NCBI GenBank assembly: GCA_038501785.1
Contig: JBAMJR010000031.1
Span: 11,999,501-12,063,500 of the forward strand
Origin: Myoxocephalus aenaeus
Lineage: Eukaryota > Chordata > Actinopteri > Perciformes > Cottidae
Direction of reading: 5' to 3'
Length of the DNA: 64,000 nucleotides
Shown here: in pieces, positions 1-13,800 of the stretch
How the letters are laid out: the number at the start of each line of letters is the position of its first letter
Position numbering within the stretch: position 1 is the stretch's first letter
Notes under the pieces: generated by a model
Database searches by the model: none
The model's input: only the letters and a program-made list of their open reading frames with translations
Told to the model about the DNA's origin: nothing
Position numbers and translations under genes: made by a program

Positions 1-240
1 AAATGCAGAATATTGTGACTCGCAAAACCTGCTTGGTGGAGTCTGTGTTCCACCAGTCCCGGATGTGTTTTTTTTTCTAAAGATAGATTGGATTTTGTAG
101 CGAGTAAAAGTACCAGTTTTCTTTGCAAAATGTAGTGAAAAGTAAACAGAAATATAAATAGTAAAGTAGAGTACAGATATCCCAAAAAACTACTTAAGTA
201 CAGTAACGAAGTATTTATACTTTGTTACTATACACCACTG
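1..240. mobile_element. 3' end of a non-autonomous hAT element, cut by the window edge
   Basis: The sequence ends with TATACACCACTG, the inverted-repeat end of the complete element at 52098-53449, and is collinear with 53161-53449 over almost its whole length. Relative to that copy it lacks about 35 bases around position 105. The 8 bases after the end are CCTAGTTA, the expected right target duplication; the left partner would lie before the window. There is no coding capacity. Family membership rests on the end motif shared with the copy that has an 8-bp duplication. Confidence 0.85.
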
Positions 241-377
241 CCTAGTTATCAGTCTGCTAGCTTTAGACTGAGGAAAACATGTTCAATTCACTGCGCCGCT
301 CAAAGGCTGTACCAACGTTTGAGGTGGAATGTTTCCTTGCACGTTACTCAACGCTTGTATTGACATTGTGAAACAAT

Positions 378-478
378 CATTACATTACATTCAGCTGACG
401 CTTTTATCCAAATCGACTTACATTTTTTACTCTGATTGAAAGACGGGCACGCTAAACACTGAGCCACAGTCCCCCCAA
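378..478. repeat. Widespread fish interspersed repeat (SINE-like fragment)
   Basis: Contains TTACATTACATTCAGCTGACG followed by a stretch reading CTTTTATCCAAATCGACTTA, a motif I recognise as dispersed in many teleost genomes. It is followed by a block ending in a run of C. Exact family and ends cannot be fixed from one copy. Confidence 0.45.
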
Positions 479-2780
479 TCAACACGCTTCAATCACCAAA
501 TATCAACACGACAACTTTAAACATTCCATTTGTGTTTATTGGCTCTCTTGCGTAACATGTGCGTTTTAATGATGGTTGGATCTTCAAGCGTTTAAAAAGT
601 AAATATGAACTTCAACCTGATGATGCATGCGGCTCATATTCTGGCGGAGCGTCGTCGTAGCGGTGCGCTCTCTGGCAGCGCTACACCTGTGGGTGGGAGG
701 CAGAGAGAAGGGAATCGGAAAGAATTGAGAGGATTCAATACACATTATGCACATGGGAAATGTATTGAGAGGGGAAAAGAGAGAACAGGGACAATCACGA
801 TTCACATTCCTGGAGAAAACAGCCTTCTGATGACCAAATAAATGATTGTGGATCAAGCACTTTAAAACTAACCAAACAAAGACCTCCTTATCTATTTGTA
901 GTGGTCCTCGAGAACTCCCCCACCCACTCAACAAGCCTCTTGGCAGAAATAAGTTGGCCATGAATGAGCCTAAGGAGCTTGTGCTTGGCCAAGAGAAGCT
1001 ACCACCTACCGTAAGAAACAAAGTGTCTGGCAACGTTCAACAAGAGGAAAACACAAAGCAACTGTGCCTCACGTGGAGAATGTGTCCAAAAGTCAATGAA
1101 ATGGAGAAAAGAATGCAACACATCCTTTTTTAAACTATAGCCAAAGTTTGGCAGGAGGTAGTAACCGTCACGCACTCTCCTCAAGTGAGTCCTCCCTATT
1201 CTCTCTCGTTGGATTACAATCTCTCCATCCTTCTCTCTTTGCCTTTCTTCCCTCATATTCTCTCCATAGTCGTCCGTGAGTTTTATTTCCCTCCTCTTTC
1301 TTTATCCTCCCTCATGGTCCTCCATCTCTCGCTCTCCTTCTCGTCCTTTCATAAATAATCACCAAAGTGGCAGCTCTCCCCACTTTCTGCTCTTCACAAT
1401 GCCATAAGTCAGTACACAATCACACAGGCGTGCACATACACAACGGAGAGAGGTAAACAAATATGCACAGGACCAGATGGCAGAAACACACACACATACA
1501 CACACACAGTATATATGCATGTGTTTGTAGGAAACACGCATACAGACATATACACCTCTACACATACAGTACTGTGTGTACCCAGATGTGTACACACTTT
1601 CATAAGCACACACACACACACACACGGCGCAATTGATGTCAGAAGTGAGAGCGGACACAGTTTAAAATAGCGCCTGAATTGTGACTGCCTTGCATACTTC
1701 TCAATTATTTCATGTATTTTGTATAGTGCTTTAAAAAGGTACTCAAGGCACGTTACATGGTAAAAACAATCGAGGCAGCAATAAAACAAGAAAGATGGCA
1801 ATAGTGAAACATAAAACAATTGTATCACAGGTTAAAAGCAGATATTGCGCATCGCTGCTAATTATGTGATAATTAATTTTTTTAAATCTAATTTCAGTGT
1901 CATGTCTGATGATCTCGATGAGAGACGGATGGGGAATAAAGGTGAGAGACACAGAGAATATAATTGAACCTATTACATTTTTTTCCCTTTTCCAGCGATA
2001 TACATTACTGAAGTCCTTATTAGTGCATTTATCCTGCTTCTATTCTCCGCTCACTGAAACTACATTCATACACGTCACTCAGTAGATGCAAATTGGTAGC
2101 GTTAAAGGCCAGGTGTACTGTAATCAGCCAACTAACTACCTGTCGCTTGAAAAGTCTGACAGCTGAGACAATCTAGATCTAGATTTTTCACCCGACATAT
2201 ACAAAAACAAATAGTTTTATTATTAATTGGTATAGAGTACATCCAATTAACTATCCATTAAATTCCCTTCATCTTCAAGTCATCTTATTAAAAGACAGTG
2301 AAAACCACAGAAGCCATCACAATGTGATTACTTTCCATAATAATTATAAGAGGTGGCTGAGCGTTTCAACCTGTGAAACGGCGCTTGTAAAGGCCAGTTT
2401 TTACTCGGCAGCAGGAGAGCGAGCGTACCGACTACTGAACTCAAGAATCAGCACACAATCTCACTGTCGTGCTTTTGAATATTGACTACAACTCTTTAAT
2501 TAAACTGGACTCAATTCCTATTATGTTGTTTCTTGCATTTAGCGACACGATACGCTGACCCTGGTGGAAAATTGAGGCCATGCGAAACTTAAAAGAAAAT
2601 GAATTGGCCTTTAAGCTCTGCTGATACCAGAGCAGGTTACAATATGTTATAAATTATATCACACAGCTTTTATGCTTTCAGTAAAATGGCACATTATCAC
2701 GGGGGCAGCGTTGAGCAAAGCAGTCCCTTAGGAAACATACTGAAGTATAGATGGCTAGAGGAGCTACAGCTGTCTCTTCT
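479..2780. other. Non-coding stretch, no gene seen
   Basis: Short open frames only, none with a recognisable domain. It holds a pyrimidine-rich block (about 1190-1350), imperfect CA tracts (1486-1509, 1608-1624) and a possible interspersed-repeat fragment near 1695-1760 (a 'tagtgctttaaaaaggtact' type motif). Around 2170-2183 there is a small palindromic run TCTAGATCTAGAT. Confidence 0.6.
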
Positions 2781-2788
2781 GTGTGTGT

Positions 2789-2853
<65 letters not shown>
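2781..2853. repeat. (GT)n microsatellite
   Basis: About 36 dinucleotide units with one C interruption near the start. Confidence 0.98.
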
Positions 2854-2855
<2 letters not shown>

Positions 2856-5689
2856 ATACAGTCCATTTGTTGCTGTGCTACAACTGCCTCAGCAGATTCC
2901 CTTTTCCATTAAACACTACATCCTGTCAAATACAATGATCAATAAGACTGTGGAAGACAGGAGTGAATAAATGTGTATCTTTATGCACAGTGTGTGTTTG
3001 TGTGTGTTTGTGTGTGTGCTATGTGCGGTTAATTACCGGTGTGCCTGCGTATGCTTATCCCTGGGAGACTGCATAACTGTTTCTTAATGTGGTTATGGGG
3101 GTTAAACGTGTACGTGCGTGCGTGTGTGTGTGTGTGTGTGTGTGTACTCCGTATGAACGGTATGTTTTGCTCTGGTTGATGAAGACTGACCTGTAGTCTG
3201 CATAACATAAGGATGTAGTCTCTGTGACGTCACCGATGGGTTTCTGAAGAGCCGTTGAGAGGCTCAAACTGGGTGGCTCCGGCCGTTGCCAGTGAGTTAA
3301 ATGCATATTCCCGAATATTTTTTCTCAGGAGACAAACGTATGCGGAACACCACCATTTCTTGTGATCTCTGAATAGAATAGAAAACGAAATAAATTCCTC
3401 ATTTCATGTGAAATTGATTAACATTCACAGAAAATGTAACGTCCAATTTTAGAAGCTTCCATCAGGACCATTGTCATTCGCAGTCATATAAATTACAGAA
3501 TGTGGAAGCACGGTTGAAGTGTAGGAGCAGGTAGTACTGGAGCTTTTACTGGCTACAGTGTACTGTTTGCGTGAATTGCAGTTTTAATGTAGGGGGCGAA
3601 ACGAAGAGTAAATTATAATAGCGTGGTGCCATTACTGCTCCAGTGACTGTCGCTCGTTTTGCCTAACGTGCAACTTTTGTCATAAAATCCATCCCGCAGT
3701 GTGGATGAGTCGACACGGAAAAAAGACTTAACTTAAACTCACTGTCCCAGTTCTTGTGTTATTGACCCTCTGTGAGGCCTTTGTGAAAATGGATAGCCGG
3801 TTTCTACCCAAAGCCTTTAGATTCTCGTCTGTAATGATGACATAGCTCTTCCCTAATGGAGCTTCAGCCTTGACTTACTGTATGGTGCCTGATTTACTAA
3901 TCAATTCATTGATCAGTGGGTTGATCGATGCCTATACAGCCCTCCGGCTTTCTATTCCAAGCTTTCTGAAAGCTGTACAATGCTCACTCACGCTCTGTTC
4001 ATCTTTCCCTCGTTCTCTCTCTTCCCTTTTTCCATTCTTCCTTCACTTTGGTGCTTCTTTTCTTTTTTTCCTTGAAGGGAACGGCCCATCTCGTTGTATC
4101 CCTGACACAATAAATATTGCACTACAGGGATCGAAGGCTCTCGCTCCTTCAAGCACCAACACGTAAATCTCTCGCTGGCAGCGACCTAAACATACACGGC
4201 CATCGCTCTGTGTGTAAAATGTCTTTTTTTTTTCTCGAGCGGGAGGATTCACTCTAACTAAACAGGCTTTGAATGGAGTTGAACCTTGAACCCTTCTCAG
4301 GTTGGATGGAAGGGAGATTGTCTGGGAGAGACTTGTAAATCTGGTCATTGATGGCTAATCTCAAACCCCCATCCACGTCTGCCGCCTCGGCATGAATAGG
4401 GGTGTAAATCGCCATGGCTTTGTGAAACAGGAATAGAGTCAGAAGGTACCGTAACAGATATGGCTGTAAAAAATAAATACAAATAATAAAAGTACATGGA
4501 TGGATGGGGGAGCTACAGGCCTGACAATCAGAGAGGAGAGAGTTTAGAGGAGAGGGATGAGACAAAATGAGGCAGAGATGAGGTATAAAAAGCTGAGAAA
4601 GAGAGTACTCGAGAAATGTAGAAAGATAAGATGTTGGAAGGAGAAACTGAGATCACAGAGAGTAAGATAGTGAGCAGAAGATAAATTAGTTAGAAGTAAG
4701 ACTGTATATTTGCATTTGTTAACCATAAATCCTTAAATGACTTCTCAAGATTCGACAACATGCAAAGTTAAGATGACTGACAGCTTAATGATTGGCTCTT
4801 AGAGGGGAGGTGAGTGGGGGGATGGGAGGGGGGGGGATCACAGACGGGTGGATTGATGGGGAAGAAGAGAAGTTAACGAGAGAGAGGGAACAGAATAGAG
4901 ATGCTTAACGATGACGACGCTTCAGGATGGGTGATGAATGGTTCCATGGACACACGGGTGCACATATGGATCTGCGGATGGATGGGTAGAGTGAATGAGT
5001 CAATAGAGAAAGGAGTCAAAGTTGCTTCATATAGTATATGTTTAAAGCGTGAAGTAACTCTGATATCTTGGTCTGCCCACACTTAGTAAGATGATGCTCA
5101 TGATCCATCCCTTGTTGCTTTCTTTGGGATGTGGCTATACCTTTCGGCCTCTCTCTGCTCTGAGCCTCACGATGTGGCCTGAGGCTCACACATTATGGTA
5201 CAAGTTGATATTGAATAGATGCATTTTGACCACACATTTTTGTGAAATGTTTCTTTGTCCAGTAACCACCGTGACTGCAAAGTGACCGAACTTTAAATTG
5301 AAAAGTTTTTTTGGGGAAAAAAAACAATCCAAAAGAGGGAGCCCTCCATTCATTTGATGATTGCACAAAGAATGACAAGGACATCATTTCCTGTGACAAC
5401 CATTTGTTTGGTTGAAAGTGAAAGAAATTGCTCACTCCAAAAGGTGGGCAGAGCAAAAAGGTAGACGGACAATTTTTTGACAAGACATAAGACAAGAAAA
5501 TAGAACTGAATGACAGTAGAAAACGAAATAAACGGAAACACAGTCACAGTGAACACATCGGCTGCACAGATATAGTTAACATCTGCATTTTCTCCGAGGG
5601 CATCAAAACTACGATACACATAAAAGACAGATATAATTAATAATAGATGATATCTAGATCCCAATAGACCGTTGTTCGTGTAGACAGTT
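2854..5689. other. Non-coding stretch, no gene seen
   Basis: Holds a short (GT)n at 3122-3145, a G-rich run at about 4803-4838 and several purine-rich blocks (4500-4680, 4790-4900). No open frame has a recognisable domain or convincing splice context. Confidence 0.6.
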
Positions 5690-5860
5690 GTGGCGGCTGT
5701 AGCTCATGGTCAGCGTGCTCGTCCTGAAACCACAAGGTAGCCGGTTCGATCCCCAGTCACCTCATAGATGTTCGCATGTCGAAGTGTCCTTCAGCAAGAC
5801 ACTGAACTCCCAGGCGCCTCACAGGGCAGCCCACTGTCACTGTCTGTACTGCTCCACCTC
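5690..5860 (+). mobile_element. tRNA-derived SINE
   Basis: The head resembles a tRNA-type RNA polymerase III promoter. A box A-like TAGCTCATGGTCAGCGT lies at 5699-5715 and a box B GGTTCGATCCC at 5743-5753, 28 bases after box A ends. Downstream comes the stretch around 'gtgtccttcagcaagacact' and 'cagggcagcccactg', which I recognise as the body of a common fish SINE. It is not a tRNA gene, because no acceptor stem closes the molecule. The 3' border is uncertain because a second repeat-like segment follows. Confidence 0.75.
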
Positions 5861-6100
5861 CGGTTCCTTCCCCACCAGAAAGGTGACCTTCCACGACCCA
5901 AGAGCCAGCCTGAGTTCCCCGCCATTGCCTGCCGCCTCGATTGCAATGCACCCGACCCAAATGCCTGTTCCCATGAGTGCTGGGCCCACAACATGGCTGC
6001 TCCTTGTGGCTTTTTCTCGGCCCCGAAGTCTGGCCAATGCCCTCGGACTGCTTTGCTTTTGGAGACCCTACCAGGAGCTATTGCCTCCAAAATGTATTAT
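5861..6100 (+). repeat. LINE/SINE-derived segment, possibly RTE 3' region
   Basis: GC-rich sequence unlike its AT-rich surroundings, ending in a 'gagaccctaccaggagctat' type motif that recalls the 3' part of fish RTE-type LINEs. Several overlapping open frames on both strands cross it, but none resembles a protein. It may be the continuation of the SINE at 5690. Confidence 0.35.
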
Positions 6101-6323
6101 TATTTAATTTGTTATTCTGTTGTGATTTCATACACCACTTTAAGGAAATATCAGAGCTCTGTTTTGATGTGATTACGGAACATACAAATGTAGTATTCAG
6201 GGCAGGTGGACTATGCCGCTGAAGTGTGGAGAAATGTGTTAGTGATGTTTTTTCTCTATACAGTACGTCTAATATATGGCTCTGATATATACATTCCCTT
6301 TCTTTTCCTTCTCCGGCTCTGTG

Positions 6324-6360
6324 ACACACACACACACACACACACACATACACACACACA
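6324..6360. repeat. (CA)n microsatellite
   Basis: Dinucleotide run with one T interruption. Confidence 0.95.
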
Positions 6361-6531
6361 CCCCGAAGGTGACACACATCACCCTTCTCCGTTTGTTCAA
6401 CATACACCAATACAAATATATTGCTCCTTCTCTCTGCAGGAAAAGCACTTAGGAAGTTTCACTTTTAATAACTTTGCTCCCCCTCTTCCCCACAGGTCAC
6501 CTGTGAACGCACAAACCATTTCTCCCCTCAA

Positions 6532-6557
6532 CTCTCTCTCTCTCTCTCTCTCTCTCA
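6532..6557. repeat. (CT)n microsatellite
   Basis: Pure CT run of about 13 units. Confidence 0.95.
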
Positions 6558-6626
6558 GACAAAACACACCACCTGGATGTACATGCATGCTGACAACTAC
6601 TAACTACAACATCCTTGTCTTTCTCT

Positions 6627-6629
<3 letters not shown>

Positions 6630-6691
<62 letters not shown>
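6630..6691. repeat. (CA)n microsatellite
   Basis: About 30 uninterrupted units. Confidence 0.98.
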
Positions 6692-6693
<2 letters not shown>

Positions 6694-7041
6694 GGATGGA
6701 ATGAGGAAGCTTGATATCACAGAGGGACCACCAGGGAGAAGTCAACTAAATCAATTCATATAATGAATGGCCCAACAGACTGTTGCTCCACTCTCTCTTT
6801 TGTGTGAGTGTGTGTGTGCGCGTGTGTGTGGCCTGAGACCAGCGCACTTTCATAAATATTGAACAGTTATCTTAATGCTTTCATTATAGCCTTGAGTCAC
6901 AATGGCCGAGCTTTGTCCTTTTGACTCTTTGTTAGAGGAAGCTGGCCCTCTCTCAAACTCATCTGCTTATATTATAGCTCGGTAGCCAGCTATACCTACT
7001 TCCCTGAATTAATGATGGGGACGGATAGGAAAGGGCGGTGG

Positions 7042-7109
<68 letters not shown>
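7042..7109. repeat. Compound (GT)n(GA)n microsatellite
   Basis: About 25 GT units pass directly into about 8 GA units. Confidence 0.97.
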
Positions 7110-9461
7110 GGAATGGCGAGAGAGCAGGGAATGGGTGCAGTGAGGAAGAGGAAGAGAGACGGTGGGGGTTGTTGTGGCTGACTGGATGAGACATGCACAC
7201 CACAAACTATCTATGAATATATGTAAATATGACGGATGTGTTTGGGTCTAATTTCTCCAGAGCCTCAGCTATAACCCCATGTGAGGCGTATCGTGATGAA
7301 AACTTTGAAAACCTCAACGTGATCTCCGTCTTCCATCACAGGCCGGTCCCCGCTGCTCGGTTATCGCGACGACTTTTAAGATGGAGCCATGAAAGTTCCA
7401 CTTTTTTTAAACTGCACGCTGGCTGAACTGCAGCTCCGGCTCGAGAAGGAATAACTGGTTGCAAAACAAATCAACTTTTTCCCTCTCTGTGCCATCAAGC
7501 CGCATGGTATACTTTTGGTTACTATAAGTTTAACTATTAATCGACAACATTTTAGGATTTCAAATGTGAACAGTATACTCACTGTATTTATTACAATCCC
7601 TATTTTGAATCAAATTATTTCTACTAAAGTGGAAGTTCCACCAATGCAAACTCTGCAACATACTTTTAACCAAAAGAAATGACTGAGTTGATGCTCTTCA
7701 CCTTGTTTTTTTACTTCCTCTCTACAGTAAGTGTGCATTCTCTTGTGATAAAATAGCTCATGTCATGTGGTGTTTTGCTCCTCTGCTCACAGTAAAACTC
7801 TCAAGTTCAACGTCGTGTGGATCCGTGTACGAGGAAGCGCTCCTGGTGCTGCACTGGATCCTCCTCTCTCTCCGTGCCGTCCCTGATTCCTTCGCCACTA
7901 CATTATTTCTCCTTGTGCCGTCAAGTCAACGAGCTTCCTGTTCAATTCTCACTTCTGCGTCACAAATGCTGCCATGTTTTTTACTTATTATTTTGTATTT
8001 CACTGCTACACTTTTCTCAGTCCAATGTCGGTTCGTGACGGCGTTGGCCGCTCGAGGCGAGCTCATGCAAACACGCGCTGCAAAAATATTTTGTGCGTAT
8101 CAAAATCAATTTCAGAAGATGTGAGTCAAGCATGATAACATATTTGCTTCTGTCTGCGCCCTGTGTCACTCCCAGGCAGTTGTCCTCAGGGCAAATGCCT
8201 ATATTACTTTTTTACCAATCATCCTGTTTGTGTATGTCAGACTGGATAAGAGTGTCAACTAAGTGCCAAGATGTGTCATGTGTGGAACAGAGGGGTTTTT
8301 AGTGACATGTACACTGAGAAAGAGGACGGAGTAGTTGTGCTGCAGATGAGTCAAACCTCAAAGGCTACATTTACACACACACACACACTGCAATCAGTCA
8401 AATAGTGTCAACTCTCACATTTCTCTCCACTTTGTGAGTTCAGCTGCGTTTGTCTAATATTCTCCCAATAAACAGAGCACACTACGAGAGAGAGAGAGAG
8501 AGCAAAGACAGAACAAAACTCAGGCAGAGTTACTTTCTGTGTTTTCTGCAGTTCTGTAATAGTGGCAATCAGCCTGCATTGATTTCCCAGCATCCCCTAG
8601 TGGTTTAGTGCAAGCCAAATTAATGGCAGATTACAACCCTTTAGTTAGTTTTTGCAACTTTCTTCTTGTTTTTCTTTTTCCTTTCCCTTTTTATATTTGT
8701 CCTCACAAACCACTTTCTTTCCTCATCTCAGTTGCCTTTTGGACTATGGCATGCTACCTTTCCTCTTCCTTCCTTTTATAGTTTTACAACAGAAACCTTG
8801 ACACGTTTGCCATAATAAACAGTAACCTTTCTTCTATAATGTATATGTGATTGAGTTTGGTTCTAATCTCTGTCTTTGTCATTTCTTTCCCCCAATGCTC
8901 TGCAGTGATAGCTGGTGGGATGTACAATGTCTGCCCATGTTTCCCCATAAACATCTTTTTTAGCACGTAAACATTTTTCTGAGTATTTTGTAGCAGAGCA
9001 GAGAGTGATTTTTCAGTGAAACCTTTCTACAAACTTCTTGTGTGGGATTGGGTTATGAATCCACATGACAGGCCTGAGACCGAGCAAGGCCACTGCGCGT
9101 GCACACACACACACACACACGTTCTCTTTCTTTCCCCCCCCTGCCTGTGTCTTATACACACTGCATGTAGAAACCAGTAGCATTTTCCGCTGACAGAGCA
9201 ATCTCAAACAAGAACAACAATAACAATAGCTCTGGCTTTTCTGCGGCAGTAGTGGCGCACTGAGCCTTGTACACCTTTGTGTACATGTGTGTGTGTTTCT
9301 GTGTGTGTGCCTTCTAGGGGACAGAAGAAAAATGGGCAAACAGAGACAATGGCAGGGAATACAATTTACATTGTGCTATCCTGCATGGGTCCCTAGAGGG
9401 CTGCAACTGTAGGAACCGAAGACATCTCCTGTGTGTTTAAAGGGCAGGATAGCAATGGGAT

Positions 9462-9462
<1 letters not shown>
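7110..9462. other. Non-coding stretch, no gene seen
   Basis: Only short open frames, with small CA tracts at 8374-8388 and 9102-9121. Nothing resembles an exon. Confidence 0.6.

Positions 9463-9493
<31 letters not shown>
9463..9493. repeat. (GT)n microsatellite
   Basis: About 15 units. Confidence 0.95.
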
Positions 9494-9496
<3 letters not shown>

Positions 9497-9677
9497 TAGG
9501 TGTTGGTGTTATTGGCCGACAGCTTGTGTCACATTGGAAAAATGTTTGCCCCAGCTGCATTTTTTGCAGACTCTTGACTCTTGACATCATACAGATTTCA
9601 CCATCGTAGAAATCCTTTGATTTTGATTTTCATGCAGGTCTGCAATGCAACTGTTGATGCACTTTGGGTGCACTAAA

Positions 9678-9681
<4 letters not shown>

Positions 9682-9717
<36 letters not shown>
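9682..9717. repeat. (AT)n microsatellite
   Basis: About 18 AT units. Confidence 0.95.
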
Positions 9718-9720
<3 letters not shown>

Positions 9721-9989
9721 ATTACGATTAGGGGAACATCCTGGTTTAGGTTGAATGTAATAATTAATAAAGGTTAGGGAAGAGTTCCTGGTTACAAATA
9801 ATGGTGTCCTGTGATACACTGATATCGTATTGACGCATCAACCCATCCTTTGCTCTAGACGTGCACTACAGGCGTGCACTACAGGCACCTGTCTTCATCC
9901 TTTGCTCCTGTCATAACTTCCTCTAAAACTAATGAAGACTTTACCTTGAAGTTTTAGCTCTCCCTGTGGACGGAATATCTGTGAGCCTT

Positions 9990-10145
9990 GAAGGAATAAA
10001 TGGGCTCAAGACCCATTCGATTAAATTGCCTTTGTGTATTTCTGATTTATATTATTTCATACCTTTCATTGGTCTGTATTTTCCCCTTTGCCGTAGTTTT
10101 TATTGTGAGGCACTTTGTGATGTCTGCACTATCAAAATAAAAGGT
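9990..10145 (+). repeat. Possible LINE/SINE 3' tail
   Basis: Reads '...attgtgaggcactttgtgat' and ends at an AATAAA-like motif, a form common at the 3' ends of fish retroposons. Borders and family are not resolved. Confidence 0.3.
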
Positions 10146-10587
10146 ACCTGCCACCTAGAGACTACAATTGCATTAAGTTGGAGTTTTATAATTAAATGTT
10201 TTGTAATTAACTGTGAGGTCATGCATGGAACATCCTGCTGGGTGGTCCTGTTGTTGGCTTTACTCATGTGGTCTGTCATAAATGAAACTTCTGCGGTTGC
10301 TGATATGCAGACATAAAAGTGCTGATTGGCCAGTTGTCAGTGCTGTCATCTCTTGCATTTCAACTCTCCCCATTTCTAACTGATGGACTGCACCGCCTCT
10401 TCCATATTAATACGTACTGGCTGGCTGAGTACCTGCTCATTCAATCTTGACTCTGGATTCCTGGGAATGGAATAATGTCCCCAGAACCGTTTTTGAATTG
10501 CAAGCCAGACTCATTGTGAATGAGAAGTCCGATTAATTCGTCATTTTGGAGAACTGTCATCACGTCTCCCTTGATAGGCTTTCAAGT

Positions 10588-10646
<59 letters not shown>
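10588..10646. repeat. (GT)n microsatellite
   Basis: About 29 units. A second imperfect GT tract lies at 10803-10842. Confidence 0.97.
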
Positions 10647-10648
<2 letters not shown>

Positions 10649-10849
10649 GAGCGTGCTGCTCATCAGTAAGATAGCTGCAAATAAATTGACAGCTGAACTT
10701 TATCTGTATGTAAAGCACACACATGCAGTCTCACCAAAGCACACAGACAGAATACGATTGTACTGTACGTGCTTGTATCGGCAAACATTCCATCTGTGCT
10801 CTTTGTGTGTGTGTGTAAGTGTGTGCGTGTGTGTGTGTGTTTGTTTGTG

Positions 10850-13800
10850 TAGAAGCCTAATGAAGGGGGGAAAAGTCTCAGAAGGATTTAGAAATCCACT
10901 TGGGAGCCTTAAAAGATGGCTTGTTAGCTAAGTAACAATGCTTCAACACACACACACACACACACAGTTGAAAAATGCATCCTATCGTAATATCCCTTTG
11001 TCTCACACACGCACATGCAGTACTCCTATACACACACATTATGTCATTGTTTCATTCAAACTCATGAACACTCCCCCACTCTCCCATTCTGCACAAACAC
11101 AAACTAAAATCATTGCACATAGATGTCTAATAGCTCTAAACTAATATGTACTGCATTTAAGCAAACAAGAGCACCATTAGAGTAAAGCAATTGATTTTGA
11201 GAAAATATACTTTGAGTTTTAAAATGATAAATACGGGATCGGGATTGTTTTAATAGTCTCTCAACATGGCGGCTGCTGACCAGAGCTAAAAGGCTAGCAG
11301 TGCAGACGACAGCGAAAATAGAGCTAACAGTGTTTACCTGAGGGGGGGAGCAGAGGTGCTACACTTCCACGGCATTATAAATTAAATGAAACTACTTACT
11401 ACCTTCAACCACTCTTCTCTTTTTATACCTATCATTTCCAGATATCTGACATTCAAACTCGCAGACAAACAACAGCAAATAACAACACAATGTGTTGTTG
11501 TCCTCCTCAAATGAACTCGACGCCTCTCGATAGATCGTAAAGAGTCAAATCTTGTTGAGATGTCGTAAAAAGCTAAACAAAAATGCACTGAAAGAACCGT
11601 ACATCATATTAGTCCCTGACTTTTACGTCCCGTCACTAACAGTCGCTGGTAATGTTTGGTGGGGGAAAAAGCACGGTGTCTGTGTGAAAGTGACCTGGAT
11701 GTAAATTAGGGTAATAAATTAAAGGAGGGACTTCAAAAGCAGGAGAGTGAAGCAGAAAAGAGAGAGAGGGCAGTAAAATGAAAGGAGCAGATGGGAAAAC
11801 ATGCTGAGAGGAGGATGTGGGCACAAACAAGGAAATGAGGTGTTTAGCTGGGAAATCATTGATTAGCATCATAATAAACCTCACAAATAGGTATTTCATA
11901 TATTTGTCAAATGCTAAAGTAATGAGTTTAGGGTTAAGTGTGGGCAAATCAGCACCTGCTCATTGTTTTGTGATTATTGTTAATTAGGCAGATTTGGAAT
12001 CCATTAAAAATGCTAAAATATACTTGAAGTGTTGGAATTGTGCCCAATGACACCTTAAGATGACATATCTGACTAATTATTAGATATGGCACAACTTTAA
12101 TATGTTTGACTAGTGATGAGCAGATAAGTAAACTAACTGATGCTAGGGAGGGCAATCATTTTTTTATGTTAAAATATTAGAATAAAAAAAAAGAGTTAAT
12201 GTTCAATTGCGGGAAAAAAGCAAAAATACACCGTCGGTCTGCCTCAAGCACACTGAATGCAATACATGACAGGCGTCACACAGCGTCACTTTAACAAATA
12301 GCAAATGAAAGGTAACAATGAAATGCATCGTAAGGTCAAGCTGAACGAGGACTAATTCAACAACAGGAGAGAGAGAGAGAGTTGCACCTCCGAACAGCAA
12401 GCAGTATCCTTCACCATGTGAACAATAGGCGTGGGAGATATGACAAGTTTACTGTCACACATGTTATTAGTTGGCCACGATAACGGTCCTCATGTGTCCG
12501 CGATAACAAAGATGTTCAGTTACGCAATGCCTGCAGTGAATTCTACATTTTATTCAGTATATGCTTCACTTTTTTTGTTTTAAGTACCGACATGATGGCA
12601 TGGTTTATTGTGGTTATATAAATGTCTTACATAGCTGCTAGACCTCCCCAGTAAAACTATGTCAGTACATCTATCTTTTTTCAATAGATTTTGACTTTTT
12701 GGACGAAGGACTGATACAAGTAGGAAGACGGAGACACAGCATCACTCAAGAAAAGGTGGAAGCTGGTGGACTATTGCATGCAATGTTTCTGTCAGTTGTT
12801 AATATGAATGAAGCATACGAATTTTGCAGATTAATGACACAGTTTAACGTTAACCATCACAGTGTAAAAATAAAGCTTTACTGACGATTGTTATCCACCA
12901 ATATTCAGTCAAATATGTGATCAGGACCACCATCCAACAGAAAACGCGAGTTTGCCACCAATTCCATCCACAAAGAGCATCCGGACCAAAACTTCTCACG
13001 GTGAGTGGTCAAGCCTCAATTATATTGTAAAACTGAATTGGTTGGTGCTCATGTGACTGAATAAATGGAACCTATGGTTCAGAAAACAGAATGTTCTCGA
13101 CATTGACGAAAAAAGATATGGATCAGTCACACCTGGCTGATCTGCTTGAAAATATCAGTAGTATCAGGGTCAGCACCAATCCAGGGCATCCCCAACACCT
13201 ACCATGAAGTTGTTCATCAAGTATGAAGTCAGAATGTAGGACTACAACAATATACATCTACTCCTATGTGCCCTGCTAGGCCCTTAACATCCCCTGTTGA
13301 TATTACCATAGTTCCCATCTCCCTGTGAAGCAGCTATGAACAGCAGTAATTCTACTGGGCGTTGCGACCGCTTGATCAAATGGCAGCAGAATAGTAAACA
13401 CACCAACAAACTCACATAAGCAGTAGTTTATTTTTCCCCACTCCGAAGTAAATTCTCTTTTGTTCAATCTTGCAAGACCCCTCATCAAAAAAATGGCAGC
13501 TTTGACTTTCTCTTTCTCTGGATATCATCGATGTCACTCTTCTGATGCTATAGCCTGTATTCTTATATCTCTTTTCCGTCTCTCTTTTATTTTGCATTCC
13601 ACTTTCTAGCTCCTTGGTTTCTCGCACATTTACATCCCCTGTCTATATTGTTGTTATTGATTCTCTTATTTTTTCTCTCTTCCTGTTATTTCTCATCTCT
13701 TCAGCCCTCTGAGCACTTTTTTTTTCTTTCCCAGAAAGCTACAACAATAAAAGAAAGAGAAAAAAAAAATCACACCTAGGCTGGGAGTTGGTTTCTTTTT

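Noticed and set aside
5690..5765. tRNA gene
   Set aside because: Promoter boxes are present, but no acceptor stem closes and the sequence continues into a SINE body.
6206..6763. 185-codon open frame
   Set aside because: His-Thr and Ser-Leu runs come from CA and CT microsatellites.
12699..12884. 61-codon frame after an acceptor-like tract
   Set aside because: The acceptor is weak, no domain is visible and no matching donor was found.
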